DNA of 64,000 nucleotides from Plantactinospora sp. KBS50 (GCF_002285795.1 NZ_CP022961.1:4902001-4966000), one strand, 5' to 3'. Counted from the stretch's first letter, positions 1 through 11,600 are shown. The notes: generated by a model not told the origin, from the sequence alone. A program made the numbers and translations.

Positions 1-1
1 C

Positions 2-562
2 GCCCTCACCGTGGTCGTGGCCATCGTCTGGGGCTGGATGTGGGTGCCGGTCGGCGTCCTGCTCGCGCTGCTGGCCGTGCTGATCGTGCTCAACCTGCGG
101 TCCAACCGGGCGATGATGAGCGCCGCCGAGGGCCAGCGGGGGGCCGCCGCGCAGATCGTGGAGAACATGCGGGGCGACTGGCGGGTCACCCCGGCGGTCA
201 GCGCCACCACCCAGATGGACATGGTGCACCTGGTGATCGGCAAGCCCGGGGTGGTGCTGCTGGCCGAGGGTAACCCGCAGCGCGTACGGGGGCTGCTGGG
301 TCAGGAGAAGCGCCGGCTGTCCAAGGTGATCGGCAGCGCGCCGCTGTACGACTACCTCATCGGTTCGGGCGAGAACGAGTTGCCGATCCGCAAGCTGCGC
401 ACCACGCTCATGCGGCTGCCGCGCAACCTGAGCGGCAAGGACGTGAACGCGCTCGACAAGCGGCTCAAGGCGCTGTCGGCCCGGCCGCAGATGCCCAAGG
501 GCGCGATCCCGAAGAACATGCGGCCGCCGCGCGGCGCCTTCCGGCAGACCCGCGGGCGCTGA
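2..562 (+). CDS. DUF4191 family membrane protein, 5'-truncated by window edge
   Basis: The reading frame is open from the first bases, so the true start lies upstream. The visible 187 residues begin with a hydrophobic segment (VVAIVWGWMWVPVGVLLALLAVLIV region) and continue into a soluble domain with VHLVIGKPGVVLL and a basic C-terminal tail (KNMRPPRGAFRQTRGR). This is the pattern of DUF4191, a conserved actinobacterial inner-membrane protein of about 240 residues and unknown function that usually sits between lipA and glnA (Rv2219 in M. tuberculosis). The position just before an RDD gene and glnA supports the family call. No catalytic residues are recognisable. Confidence 0.85.
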   Translation, partial: ALTVVVAIVWGWMWVPVGVLLALLAVLIVLNLRSNRAMMSAAEGQRGAAAQIVENMRGDWRVTPAVSATTQMDMVHLVIGKPGVVLLAEGNPQRVRGLLGQEKRRLSKVIGSAPLYDYLIGSGENELPIRKLRTTLMRLPRNLSGKDVNALDKRLKALSARPQMPKGAIPKNMRPPRGAFRQTRGR

Positions 563-596
563 CCCGCGGGAGCCGACCCCAGGGGTACGCGGTGGA

Positions 597-1040
597 TCAG
601 CCGGCGGAACGCGGGGTGACCGGGATGACTATCGAACCGGACCACCGGTCGTGCAGCCCGCGGCGCTGGTCGTCCATGATCAGCGCCGGCACCAGCAGCG
701 CGAGCAGCAGGCCGCGCAGCAGCGCCCGGGGTATCCCGATCCGGCCGCCGTCCCGGTGCGAGACGCAGGCGATCCGGGTGAGGAACATTCCCGGGGTCTG
801 CGCGAACAGCCCGAGGAAGAAGCCGTACTCCAGGATGAGGACCAGCACCGGCGGCCAGCCGGCCCGGACGGGATCGGCGATCATGCTCCCGACCAGCAGG
901 CAGAGCACCCAGTCGATGATGAGGGCGCCGAACCGCCGGCCCAGGCTGGCCGGCTCGATTCCGGGCGCCGGGTCGGCCCGGTCCGTACCCGCCGGGTCCG
1001 TACCGTGCGTGACCGGTTCGCCGTCCTGCTGTCTCGTCAC
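597..1040 (-). CDS. RDD family small membrane protein
   Basis: The 147-residue product has an RDD domain: the RRFGALIIDWVLCLLVGSMI segment carries the Arg and Asp in the first membrane helix, followed by PVLVLILEYGFFLGLFAQTPGMFLTRI and ALLRGLLLALLVPALIM, giving about three membrane segments. RDD proteins are of uncertain function; some have been linked to ion exchange. I chose the GTG at 1040 because residues upstream of it lack family features and overlap the glnA control region. It ends convergently with the DUF4191 gene and is divergent from glnA. The equivalent gene in mycobacteria (Rv2219A) sits in the same place. Confidence 0.82.
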   Translation of the reverse strand: MTRQQDGEPVTHGTDPAGTDRADPAPGIEPASLGRRFGALIIDWVLCLLVGSMIADPVRAGWPPVLVLILEYGFFLGLFAQTPGMFLTRIACVSHRDGGRIGIPRALLRGLLLALLVPALIMDDQRRGLHDRWSGSIVIPVTPRSAG

Positions 1041-1120
1041 GGCAAGCCAGGGTAGCCGAACCGCGCAAAGTCCCGCATCTACCCCATAGCCGCAGGCCGG
1101 AGGTATTGTCGATCGTGGGC

Positions 1121-1158
1121 GTAACACGACGGAAACATACGTGATACGCCCGGGCAAC
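1121..1158 (+). promoter_or_regulatory. GlnR-type operator upstream of glnA
   Basis: Four pentamers occur at exact 11-bp spacing: GTAAC (1121), GAAAC (1132), GATAC (1143) and GCAAC (1154), each separated by six bases. This fits the actinobacterial GlnR consensus gTnAC-n6-GaAAC-n6-GtnAC-n6-GAAAc closely. It lies about 70-107 bp before the glnA start, where an OmpR-type nitrogen regulator would be expected to bind. The match is read directly; binding is inferred. Confidence 0.8.
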
Positions 1159-1194
1159 CGCCCGGCCATAGCGTCGCCAGCGACGCCGGAACGC

Positions 1195-1223
1195 TATAAC
1201 GCTCTGTGGACGCGCCAGGAGGA
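1195..1223 (+). promoter_or_regulatory. glnA -10 box and ribosome binding site
   Basis: TATAAC at 1195-1200 is a good -10 hexamer, and AGGAGGA at 1217-1223 is a strong Shine-Dalgarno four bases before GTG 1228. No good -35 hexamer is visible at the matching distance, which is usual for activator-dependent promoters and agrees with the GlnR-type box just upstream. The spacing fixes the glnA start at 1228 rather than at an upstream in-frame codon. Confidence 0.65.
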
Positions 1224-1227
1224 ACGT

Positions 1228-2652
<1,425 letters not shown>

Positions 2653-2680
2653 TCGGATCACCGTCTGGTCCGACCGGTCG

Positions 2681-2715
2681 GACAGGGCCCTTCCCGCCTC
2701 GGGAGGGGCCCTGTC
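2681..2715 (+). terminator. hairpin terminator after glnA
   Basis: GACAGGGCCC at 2681-2690 pairs with GGGCCCTGTC at 2706-2715, and the inner bases TTCCC/GGGAG extend the stem to about 15 bp around a GCCTC loop. It lies 28 bp after the glnA stop. There is no long U tract, as is common in high-GC actinobacteria. Confidence 0.8.
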
Positions 2716-2732
2716 CCGTTTCCGGCGGCCAC

Positions 2733-2784
2733 TGGAGTGTGCAGAGTTGTTGTCGCCCCGGCGACAACAACTCTGCACACTCCA
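2733..2784. repeat. 25-bp perfect inverted repeat, copy 1
   Basis: Two 25-bp arms (2733-2757 and 2760-2784) are exact reverse complements separated by two bases. The arm core reads GGAGTGTGCAGAG then TTGTTGTC. It sits between the convergent ends of glnA and glnE, so it could end transcripts from both sides. A near-identical palindrome occurs at 56015-56076. The two differ inside the stem by a compensated G-C swap, which argues for a conserved hairpin or cruciform. Confidence 0.85.
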
Positions 2785-2840
2785 CCGTTCCGACCCGCGC
2801 CTGACACCGGCCGACGCGTCGAGGCGATCGGCGTGACGAC

Positions 2841-5800
2841 CTAGGCGAAGACGCGCTCCATGGCCGTGCGGGATCGGCGGGCCGTCCGCAGGTAGTGGTC
2901 GACGAACTCACCGGGATCCTCGGCGCCGAGCAGCCGCACCACCCCCGCCAACTCCACCCCGTGCCGCGGGAGCTGGTCCCCGGACGCCCGCGGACCAGCA
3001 TGAGCGCGTTGCGGACCCGCGCCGCCAGGGTCCAGCCGGCCGCCATCGCCGCGGCGTCCGCGGCCGACACCAGGCCGGCGTCCCGGGCGGCCGACAGGGC
3101 GTCGAGGGTACGCGTGCCGCGCAGCTCCGGCAGGGTGCCGCCGTGCCTGAGCTGGAGCAACTGGACCGCCCACTCGACGTCGGCCAGCCCGCCCCGGCCC
3201 AGCTTGGTGTGAGTGGCCGGGTCGGCGCCGCGGGGCAGCCGCTCGGTCTCCACCCGCGCCTTGATCCGGCGGATCTCGATGACCTGCTCCGGGGTCAGCC
3301 CGTCGGCCGGGTACCGGATCCGGTCGGCCGCGGCGAGGAAGTCCGCGGCCAGGTCGGCGTCGCCGCAGACGTACCGGGCACGCAGCAGTGCCTGCGCCTC
3401 CCACACCTTGGACCAGCGCGCGTAGTACGAGGCGTACGCGGCCCGGCTGCGCACCAGCGGACCCTGCCGCCCCTCGGGCCGCAGGTCGGCGTCGACCACC
3501 AGCGCGGGGTCCGGCGCCGGCATCCCGAGCAGCCGGCGCAGCTGTTCGGCGATGGCCAGCGCGGCGGCGCTGGCCGCGTCCTCGGCCATCCCGGCCGGCG
3601 GGTCGTAGACGAACAGCACGTCGGCGTCGGAGAGATAGTTCAGCTCGCGCCCGCCGAGCCGGCCCATGCCGATGATGGCGAAGCGCAGCCCCGGCGGCGC
3701 CGGGCGGGTGGCCCGGGCCACCCGCAGCGCGGCGGCCAGGGTGGCGTCGGCCACGTCGGAGAGCGCCGTGCCCACCCTCAGCACGTCCAGCCGGTGCGCC
3801 GGGGCCAGCGGACCGGCCTCGTGCAGCGCGTCCGCGCAGGCCAGCCGGAGCAGTTCGCGGCGGCGCAGCGCCCGCACCGCGCGGATGGCCCCGACCGCCG
3901 CCGCCTCGTCGGTCGCCGCGGGCGCGGTGCCGTCGGCGGCGACGTGCCGATCGGCCGCGGCCGCGAAGCCGTCGCAGAGCACGTCCGCCGGCCGCGGCAC
4001 CAGCTCCGGATCGGCGGCGAGCAGCCGCAGCGCCTCCGGTTCCCGGGCCAGCAGGTCGGCCGCGTACCGGGACAGCGCCAGCGTGCGGGCCAGCCGCCGG
4101 GCGACCGGACCCTCGTCGCGCAGCACCCGCAGGTACCACGGGGTGCTGCCCAGCTTGTCCGACACCTGCCGGTAGGTGAGCAGCCCCCGGTCCGGCTCCG
4201 GGGCGTCCGCGAACTCGGAGAGCAGGACGGGCAGCAGGGTCCGCTGGATCGCCGCGGTCCGGGTCAGCCCGCCGGTGAGCGCCTGGATGTGCCGCAGCGC
4301 CCCGGCCGGGTCGGCGAAGCCGAGCACCTCCAGCCGGCTGCGGGCGGCCTGCGGGGTGAGCCGCAACTCCTCGGCCGGCACCCGGGCGACCGACTCCAGC
4401 AGCGGCCGGTAGAGCAGCTTGGCGTGCAGCCGGCGTACCTCGGCGGCGTGCGCGACCCAGTCGGCCCGGAACGTCTCCAGGGTGCCCCGGGCCGGGGTGG
4501 CGGTGTAGCCGAGGGCGTTGGCCAGCCAGCGCAGCGCGGCCGGGTCGCTGGGCACCGTGTGGGTCCGGCGCAGGCCCTGCAACTGGAGCCGGTGTTCGAC
4601 CCCGCGCAGGAAGCGGTAGCCGCGCAGCAGCCCCTCGCCGTCGGCGCGGCCCACGTAGCCGCCGGAGACCAGTTCCCGCAGCGCCGGCAGCGTGCCCGGC
4701 ACCCGCAGCGACTCGTCGACCCGGCCGTGCACCAGTTGCAGCAGTTGGACCGCGAACTCGATGTCGCGCAGCCCGCCCGGCCCGCGCTTGATCTCCCGTT
4801 CCAGCTCGCCGGGCGGGATGTTGTCGATGATCCGGCGGCGCATCGACCGGACGTCCTCGACCGCCTCCGGCCGCTCCGCGGCCTGCCAGACCAGCGGCGC
4901 GAGCTGCGCGATCCACTCGGCGCCCAGGGCGAGATCGCCGGCCGCCGGGCGGGCCTTCAACAGCGCCTGGAACTCCCAGGTCCGCGCCCACCGCCGGTAG
5001 TAGGCCAGGTGGCTGGCCAGGGTGCGGACCAGCGGGCCGCGGTTGCCCTCGGGCCGCAGCGCCGCGTCCACCGGCCAGGCCACCAGGCCGCAGATGTGGA
5101 TCAGCCGGGTCGCCACGGTGGTCGCCACCGGCAGGTCCTCGTCGGCGTCGGCCACGAAGATCACGTCGACGTCGGAGACGTAGTTCAGCTCGCCGCCGCC
5201 GCACTTGCCCATCGCCACCACGGCGAGCCGGGGCGCCCGGGTCTGCTCGGGCAGTTCGGCCAGGGCCAGCGCGTACGCGGCGCTCAGGGTGGCGTCGGCC
5301 AGTGCGGAGAGCGCCGCCATCGTCTGCTCCAGCGACACCCCGCCGGTCAGGTCGGCCGCCGCGATCCGCAGCAGGGCCTGCCGGTACGCCAGCCGCAGCG
5401 CCGGCACGGCCGGCTGGTCCGGCGGCAGCGGGTCGAGGTTCCCGTCGACGGTCGGTGCCACGCCGTCCACGGTGGCCAGTACGGCGGTGTGGCCGGGGTT
5501 GGCCACCAGGTGATCGCCGAGCGCCGTCGAGGCGCCGAGCACGGCGAACAGCCGCCGCCGCAGGCCCGGGTCCGCGCGCAGCGCGGCCAGCAGCGGTACG
5601 TCCGCCGGCGCCCGGCGTTCCGCCTCGACGATCCGGTGCAGTTGCCGAAGCGCCAGGTCGGGGTCGGCGGCCTGGGACAGCGCCGACAGCAGCTCGCCGG
5701 CCGCGTCGTCCACCGGTTCCTGCTCGTCCGGGTCCCACAGCCCCAGGCCGGTCGGGCCGAGGAGTTCGCCGCTGCGGTCCGCCGGCTCGCCCGTGGTACG

Positions 5801-5851
5801 GCCGAAGCCGTACCGGGCCAGCCGGCCGCGGGCGGTGGCCGGTCTGCTCAT
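2841..5851 (-). CDS. glnE: bifunctional glutamine synthetase adenylyltransferase/deadenylase, one frame break
   Basis: GlnE attaches AMP to and removes it from the GlnA tyrosine in response to nitrogen status. The protein has two nucleotidyltransferase halves: the first has LNYVSDVDVIFV with DLRP-like AALRPEGNRGPLVRT and LEREIKRGPGGLRDIEFAVQLLQL; the second has RELNYLSDADVLFVYDPP, VDADLRPEGRQGPLVRS and KLGRGGLADVEWAVQLLQL. Reading from ATG 5851 the frame is good until RGRPG. At the C run 2978-2981 it must shift by one base to continue as DQLPRHGVELAGVVRLLG and end at 2841. Adding one G to the coding strand restores a 1003-residue protein, the usual length. As drawn, the unshifted frame runs on past 2841 in nonsense. 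I infer a sequencing deletion, because glnE is a core gene. Its start overlaps the stop of the amidotransferase gene (ATGA). Confidence 0.93.
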
Positions 5852-6627
5852 GACGGCCCCCGCTCACTGGCCCAGCAGGGGCAGGTCCCGGCGGGGTTCG
5901 GCGTCGGCCAACTCCCCCGGGCCAGCGCGGCGAACCGGATCGCGAACGGCTGCCACGCCTCCTCCACGTCGGCCAGCAGCCGCTGCGCCGCCGCCACCAC
6001 GGCGTCGGGGTCGTAGTCCAGCCGGCGCAGCAGAGCGGAATCGGTGGCCCAGTCGCGGACCATGTCGGTGTCGCACTCGATGTGGAACTGGATGCCCCAG
6101 GCCCGGTCGCCGAGCCGGAACGCCTGGTTGGCGCAGCGGGTCGAGGCGGCCAACAGGGTCGCCCCGTGCGGCAGCTCGGTGATCTCGTCGGCGTGCCACT
6201 GCAGCACGTCCGGCATCAGCGGCACCCAGCGGAACAGCGGGTCCCGCTCGGCGGCGTCGCGTTTGCCGACGACGCCGGGCCCGGCCTCCGGCTCGGCGGC
6301 CGGTTCGACCGTGCCGGCGTGCGCGGTGGCCAGCAGCTGCGCGCCCAGGCAGATGCCGAGGGTCGGCACCCGGTGCCGGACCGCCTTGCGCAGCAGGCCC
6401 TCCAGGGCCGGGAACCACGGCGCGTCCGGCGAGCCGTCCGGGCGCGGCCAGGGATGCTGCGGACCACCGAACACCACAAGCGCCGCGTACCCGGTCAGGT
6501 CCTCGGGAAGGACGTCGCCCGCGTACGGCCGGAGCACGACCAGTTCGAGCCCGCCCTCGGTCAGCCATTCCCCGAGCCGGCGCGGATCGTCGGTCGGGTC
6601 GTTCTCGATCACCAGTGCCGTCGCCAC
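5848..6627 (-). CDS. class I glutamine amidotransferase-like protein
   Basis: The 259-residue protein has a class I (triad) amidotransferase fold. The nucleophile is in LGICLGAQLL, and the His-Glu pair in WGIQFHIECD. Upstream, YAALVVFGGPQHPWP resembles the oxyanion strand. It is similar to stand-alone GMP-synthase-like amidotransferases, which hydrolyse glutamine or gamma-glutamyl amides in the cytosol; the acceptor cannot be told from sequence. The stop overlaps the glnE start by four bases (ATGA), so the two are probably translated together. That suggests a link to glutamine metabolism, possibly gamma-glutamyl compounds. It is divergent from the peptidase gene at 6761. Confidence 0.85.
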   Translation of the reverse strand: MATALVIENDPTDDPRRLGEWLTEGGLELVVLRPYAGDVLPEDLTGYAALVVFGGPQHPWPRPDGSPDAPWFPALEGLLRKAVRHRVPTLGICLGAQLLATAHAGTVEPAAEPEAGPGVVGKRDAAERDPLFRWVPLMPDVLQWHADEITELPHGATLLAASTRCANQAFRLGDRAWGIQFHIECDTDMVRDWATDSALLRRLDYDPDAVVAAAQRLLADVEEAWQPFAIRFAALARGSWPTPNPAGTCPCWASERGPS

Positions 6628-6760
6628 GGTGTCGAGGCTAACCGGTCACCCTCGGTGGCCGACGCTGGCGGTCCGGGTGGAACCGGGATCCACCCGGACA
6701 GTGCCCGGGATCATTCCGGACACCACCGGCGGGCCCGGTGCCGGCGGACCGATAGGCTCG

Positions 6761-7696
6761 GTGATCGTGCCCGACGCTGCCGCGATCCGCCCGCCCGTGC
6801 TGTGCCCCGGCGACGCGGTGATGCTGGTCTCCCCCTCCGGCCCGACCCGGCCGGAGCGGGTCGCCCGGGGCGTCGAGCTGCTCACCGGCTGGGGGCTGCG
6901 GCCGCTGCTGGCACCGCACGCGTACGCCCGGCACGGGTACCTGGCCGGCACGGACGAGCTGCGGGCCGCGGACCTGAACACGGCGTTCGCCGATCCGGAG
7001 ATCCGGGGGGTGCTGTGCACCCGGGGCGGCTACGGGGCGCAGCGGGTGGTCGACGCGATCGACATGGCCGCGGTACGCCGGGACCCGAAGGTGGTCGCCG
7101 GCTTCTCCGACATCACGGCGCTCCAGTTCGCGCTCTGGCGGGGTGCCCGGCTCGCCTCCGTACACGGGCCGGGCGCGGCCTGGCTGGACGAGCGCACCCC
7201 GCTGACCTCGGCGGAGTCGCTGCACGCCGCGCTGATGAGCACCGAACCGGTCTCCGTGGTCCGCTCCGCCGAGGAGGAAACCGCCCGGCTCGTGGTGCCG
7301 GGCGTGGCCACCGGCCCGCTGCTGGGCGGCAACCTGTGCCTGATCACCGCCTCGCTGGGCACCCCGGACATGCCCGATCTCACCGGGGCCATCCTGTTGA
7401 TCGAGGAGGTGGAGGAGCAGCCGTACAAGGTCGACCGGATGCTCACCCACCTGCGCCGGGCGGGCGCGTTGGACGGCGTGGCCGGGGTGGCGGTGGGGCA
7501 GTTCACCCGGTGCGCGGACGACTGGCCGGTGACCGTGGTCGACGTGCTGGCCGAACGGCTGGGTGATCTCGGTGTGCCGGTGCTCGGCGGGTTGCCCGTG
7601 GGGCACGGCGTGGGCCAACTCACGGTCCCGGTGGGTACGCCCGCCACCCTCGACGCGGTGACCGGCACCCTGACGGTGACCGCCGCCGTCCGGTGA
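6761..7696 (+). CDS. S66 family LD-carboxypeptidase
   Basis: The 311-residue protein is the length of S66 serine peptidases (LdcA/MccF), which cleave the terminal D-Ala from murein tetrapeptides or inactivate peptide-nucleotide antibiotics. Seen in sequence: GDAVMLVSPSGPTRPERVARGVELL at the N-terminus, GVLCTRGGYGAQRVVDAID, the nucleophile motif GFSDITALQFAL, the Glu-containing LIEEVEEQPYKVDRML, and the His in GGLPVGHGVGQLTVPVG. No signal peptide is present, so it should act in the cytosol in murein recycling. GTG 6761 is the likeliest start; GTG 6767 in the same frame is possible. Its last six codons and stop lie inside a 17-bp tandem repeat. Confidence 0.9.
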   Translation: MIVPDAAAIRPPVLCPGDAVMLVSPSGPTRPERVARGVELLTGWGLRPLLAPHAYARHGYLAGTDELRAADLNTAFADPEIRGVLCTRGGYGAQRVVDAIDMAAVRRDPKVVAGFSDITALQFALWRGARLASVHGPGAAWLDERTPLTSAESLHAALMSTEPVSVVRSAEEETARLVVPGVATGPLLGGNLCLITASLGTPDMPDLTGAILLIEEVEEQPYKVDRMLTHLRRAGALDGVAGVAVGQFTRCADDWPVTVVDVLAERLGDLGVPVLGGLPVGHGVGQLTVPVGTPATLDAVTGTLTVTAAVR

Positions 7697-7760
7697 CCGC
7701 CGCCGTCCGGTGACCGCCGCCGTCCGGTGACCGCCGCCGTCCGGTGACCGCCGCCGGACC
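7675..7760. repeat. 17-bp tandem repeat spanning the end of the S66 peptidase gene
   Basis: GGTGACCGCCGCCGTCC is repeated exactly at 7675, 7692, 7709 and 7726, with a diverged fifth unit from 7743. The stop codon of the peptidase gene falls in the second unit (7694-7696). Later units each carry a TGA in the same frame, so expansion past the stop is neutral for the protein. Confidence 0.85.
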
Positions 7761-7939
7761 GGTGACCGCCATCGCGCGCCGCACTCCTGTCGGGTATCGG
7801 ATGGCTCGCTCAATCGGGTGAAATCGGGACGCATCCGGCAAGATTTTCAGCTCGTTGACAGGGTCGTGAGGGCCGGGACCCAGCCTGGTTCCGCACCGTC
7901 GTCACGGCATCAACGATCCGCAACGATCAGGAGGAACCC

Positions 7940-8518
7940 ATGCGTGTGACCGTCACTCGCAAGAACCTGCTGGCCGGCATGGCCGCCGCGGGCGTGCTGA
8001 GCGCCGGCATCGCCGTACCGACCCTCGCGTTCGCCGACGACAGCGGCACGCCCGGCGCGACCCCGTCGGCATCGGACTCGACATCCACCGACAAGGGCGG
8101 CGACCGGGCGGACCGGCAGTCGCAGTTCGCCTCCGAACTGGCCGAGGAACTGGGCGTCTCCCAGGACCAGGTCGAGGCGGCACTGACGAAGATCCGCGAC
8201 GAGCACAAGCCGGCCGACCGGGAGGACGCCAAGGGCGACCGGGGCGACTGGACCGCCATGCTCAAGGAGCGGCTGGCCCAGGCCGTCACGGACGGCAAGC
8301 TCACCCAGGAGCAGGCCGACGCGATCACCGCCGCCATCGACGCGGGCGTGTTCCCGATGGGCGGCGGCCCGGGCGGGCACCCCGGCCCGGGCGGCTGGGA
8401 GCACGGCGGCCCGGACGGGGACGGCGCGGGCCCGGGCAACACCGACGGCGGTACGGGCGACGGCGGCTCGACCGACGAGGGTTCGACCGACGAGGGTTCG
8501 ACCGACGGCGGCAAGTAG
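7940..8518 (+). CDS. secreted acidic hypothetical protein
   Basis: The 192-residue product starts with a clear Sec signal peptide: basic MRVTVTRKN, hydrophobic LLAGMAAAGVLSAGIAVP and an A-F-A cleavage site near residue 31. The mature part is helical, with two similar segments (FASELAEELGVSQDQVEAALTKI and LKERLAQAVTDGKLTQEQADAITAAI) that look like short helical repeats seen in many actinobacterial exported proteins. It ends in a Gly/Asp/Ser/Thr tail with repeats of STDEG. CAGGAGG at 7930-7936 supports ATG 7940. Function is unknown. A strong convergent terminator follows. Confidence 0.78.
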   Translation: MRVTVTRKNLLAGMAAAGVLSAGIAVPTLAFADDSGTPGATPSASDSTSTDKGGDRADRQSQFASELAEELGVSQDQVEAALTKIRDEHKPADREDAKGDRGDWTAMLKERLAQAVTDGKLTQEQADAITAAIDAGVFPMGGGPGGHPGPGGWEHGGPDGDGAGPGNTDGGTGDGGSTDEGSTDEGSTDGGK

Positions 8519-8540
8519 CCGCCGACAACCGGCAACGGCC

Positions 8541-8580
8541 GGTGGGGCGCCCCGAGCATCCATGCTCGGGGCGCCCCACC
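8541..8580. terminator. bidirectional hairpin between convergent genes
   Basis: A 19-bp perfect stem (8541-8559 with 8562-8580) closes on a CC loop. It sits between the ends of the secreted protein gene (plus) and the NACHT gene (minus) and can end both transcripts. Confidence 0.85.
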
Positions 8581-8664
8581 CGTCCAGCCCGCGCGCAGCC
8601 CCGGGGCCAGCCCCGGGACGGCCCGGGGACAGCAACCCGGTGGGACCGCGGCGCGGTGGGAGGG

Positions 8665-11600
8665 TCAGTCGGCCGGTTGGATCAGCGGCCGCATCCGCAC
8701 CAGCAGGTCCGGGCGCCGCCGCTGGTGCAGCGCGGTCAGTGCCTCCACATGCTGCGGCGCGATCGGCAGCGTCCGCACGCCCAGTTCGTGCAGCCGCACC
8801 CGCGCCTCCAGGGCCAGTTCCCCGGTCCAGAGCCGCGACTGACCGGCCTGACCGATCGCCCGCGCCACGACGTCGGCGATGGCCCGGTCCTCGTTCCGGT
8901 CGCCCCGGCCGAGGAACGCCAGGCAGCACCGCAGCACCGGCTCGGCCAGGTCGTGGACGGGATTCAGCAGCGGAACGGCCTGGTCGAGCAGGTCGACCGC
9001 CACCGCCACCGGCCCGCTGGCGTCGGCGCTCAGCCGGTCGAGCAGCAGGCCGAGCAGCCGCAGCCGGGACTGCTCCGGCGCCTCCGAACCGGACGGATCG
9101 TCCGCCGCATCGTCGAGGCCGAGGTCCAGATACTGCCGGACGCTGCGCAGTTCCACCAGCGGCTGCCCGGTGACCGGTCCCAGCATGGCGGCCAGCAGGA
9201 TCCAGGCCACCGAGTGGGCGGTCTCGGCGCCACGGCCGATTGTGGAGACGTATCTGGTGAGCGCCCAGGGGGCCGCCTCGACCAGCGGGTCCAGCGCGTG
9301 CTGGAGCACGTCGCCGTTGATGCCGCACTCGAAGTAGGTCTTGCGGCGCAGCACGGCCGCCGGCTGGCCGGACGCCTTCGAGGAGGCCAGTTCGAGCAGT
9401 TCGCCGTCGCCCGGCCAGGAGTAGGTCCAGGTGAGGTCGATCGGCGGCGCGGCGGCGCCCGAGTCCAGCCGCAGCGCCACGTCCCGGACCTGCCCGTCCG
9501 CCCGGCGGCCCAGTTCCAGCGCCGCCACCAGGCTGCTCCACTCCTCGGGATGCAGTTGGGAGCGCCACAGCAGGGCCTGGGCGTGCCAGTCCGGCACCGG
9601 GTCGTCCGCCTCCGGGTAGAGCCGGCTGCCGGTGATCTCGCCGGCCGCGCAGACCGCCAGCACCAGCAGGTTCGCGGCGTACGCGGCGTACCGGGCGGGG
9701 ACCGGGAGCGGAAGCGGCCGGTATCCGTCGAGGGCGCGCGGCCCGGTCCGGTGGTTGACCGTGCGGAACAGCCGGACCAGCAGGTCCGCCCAGCCGGCGC
9801 GGAGTTCGTCGTCCAGGATGGACAGCCGCTCGGCGAGGAAGCCGACCACCGGTGCCCGGCTGGTGAGCACCGCGTGCGACAGCAACGCGTACAGCAGGTC
9901 GTCGTCGACCCGCGGGCCGCCCGGGGCGAGGCTGGCCGCCCGGTCGACGGCGACCAGGTTTTCCACCACCTGCCAGGTCAGCCGGGCCACCAGGTATTCG
10001 CCGAAGGTGGCGTGCAGGAACTCGTACGCGATGGGCCGGTCGGCGTCCCGGGATGCCTGGGACCGGTGCACGAAGAAGAACCGGCCGAGCACGATCTCGG
10101 CGGCCCGCAGCGGCGTACGCCGGTCGTCGCGGGCCACCACGGCCGCGCCGTCGAACGGCAGCGCCGCGAGGTCGGCCTCCAGGGCGTCCTCGGTGCTCCA
10201 CTGCGCCCGCCGGTTGAACATGGCGAACGCCACCACCGACAGCCGGCGCAGTTCGTCCTCGACCGCCCGGTCCAGCTCCCGGCCGGTCAGTTCCCGCTGC
10301 TTGACCACCTCCCGGCGGGCGAAGTTGTCCAGCAGCCGCTCGTACAGTTCGGCGTGCCGCAGGTCGCCGGCCGCCCGCAGGTCCCCGCCGCCCGCGTCGT
10401 AGAGCGCGAGCATGAGCAGCAGCAGCGGCTGCTCGGCCAGTTCCCGGTGCCGCAGCGCGACCTCGGCGGGCAGCGGCGTGAAGCCGGGCAGCCCGGCGTT
10501 GGTCTCGTTCCAGGTGTCCAGCCAGCGCTGCACCCTGGCCGGGTCGAACGGTTCCAGCCGCAGCGCCAGCGCGCCGGCCGGTGGCCGCGCCCTGTCGGCC
10601 ACGCTGGTCCGGCTGGTCACCAGCACCGCCACCGGCCGGCCCTGGACGCTCTCCCGGCGCTGGAACTCGGCCACCCGGGTCAGGTAGTCGGTCTGGCTCA
10701 CCCCGGTCGCCTGGAGCAGTTCGTCGAAGCCGTCCAGCAGCACCACCGGCAGCGCGTCGCCGGCGGCGCTGGCCAGCGCCGGCCAGTCCGGCCGGTCCCC
10801 GGTGGCGTCCCGGATCGCGTGTTCAAGCTGCTCCTGCAGGTCGGCCGCGGCCGGCACGTCCCGCAGCACCACCCGGACCGCCAGGAAGTCCGCGGCCGGC
10901 AACCGGGCCGCGAGGATCTTGGTGAGCACCGACTTGCCGGAACCGGGCTGGCCGAGCACCAGCAGCGGCGCCCGGACCGCGCCCGGCGAGGTGAGCTGGC
11001 CGACCAGGAACTCCGCCAGATCGCCGCGCAGCGGCCGGTCGGCCCACCATTCCTCCTCGGCCGGGCGGGCGGCCACGCCCAGCTCCGCGACCCGGAACAG
11101 CGGCGGCACGTACGCGCCGCCGAGGGTGGGCAGGCGCAACCCCGCCGGTACGTCGCCGGAGGCCGCGATCGGTCGGTCCAGTTCGGCCGTGTACGCCGTG
11201 GCCAGCGCGGCCCGCCGGGCGTCCGGGCCGGCGCCGGTGCTGATCCGGTCCAGCTCGGCGCGCAGCTCGGCCAGCCCGGTGCCCAGGGCCCGGACCTCCG
11301 CCCGGGTGGCCTCCTGCTCGTGCAGCCCGATCCAGAAGCCCACCTCGGGGAAGTCGCCGGCCAGCCGGGTCAGCAGTTCCCGGTGCCGGTCCAGGCCCAG
11401 CTCGATCGCCCGGTTCAGCGGGTCGATGGCATGCCAGGGCGGTGCCGTGCCCTCGCGCAGGTCGGCGGTGAACAGCGTGAGGCGGCCGGCGAGTTCCGTG
11501 TAGAACGTGCGGAGCTCGCCGCGCAGCCGCGGATACGGCAGCGCGGGTCCGGGCACCGGGACCGGCAGCGCGAACATCGCCTCCAGTGTGGAGCGTGGGT

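Noticed and set aside
3143-6016. A 957-codon plus-strand open frame
   Set aside because: It is antisense to glnE, with no domain pattern.
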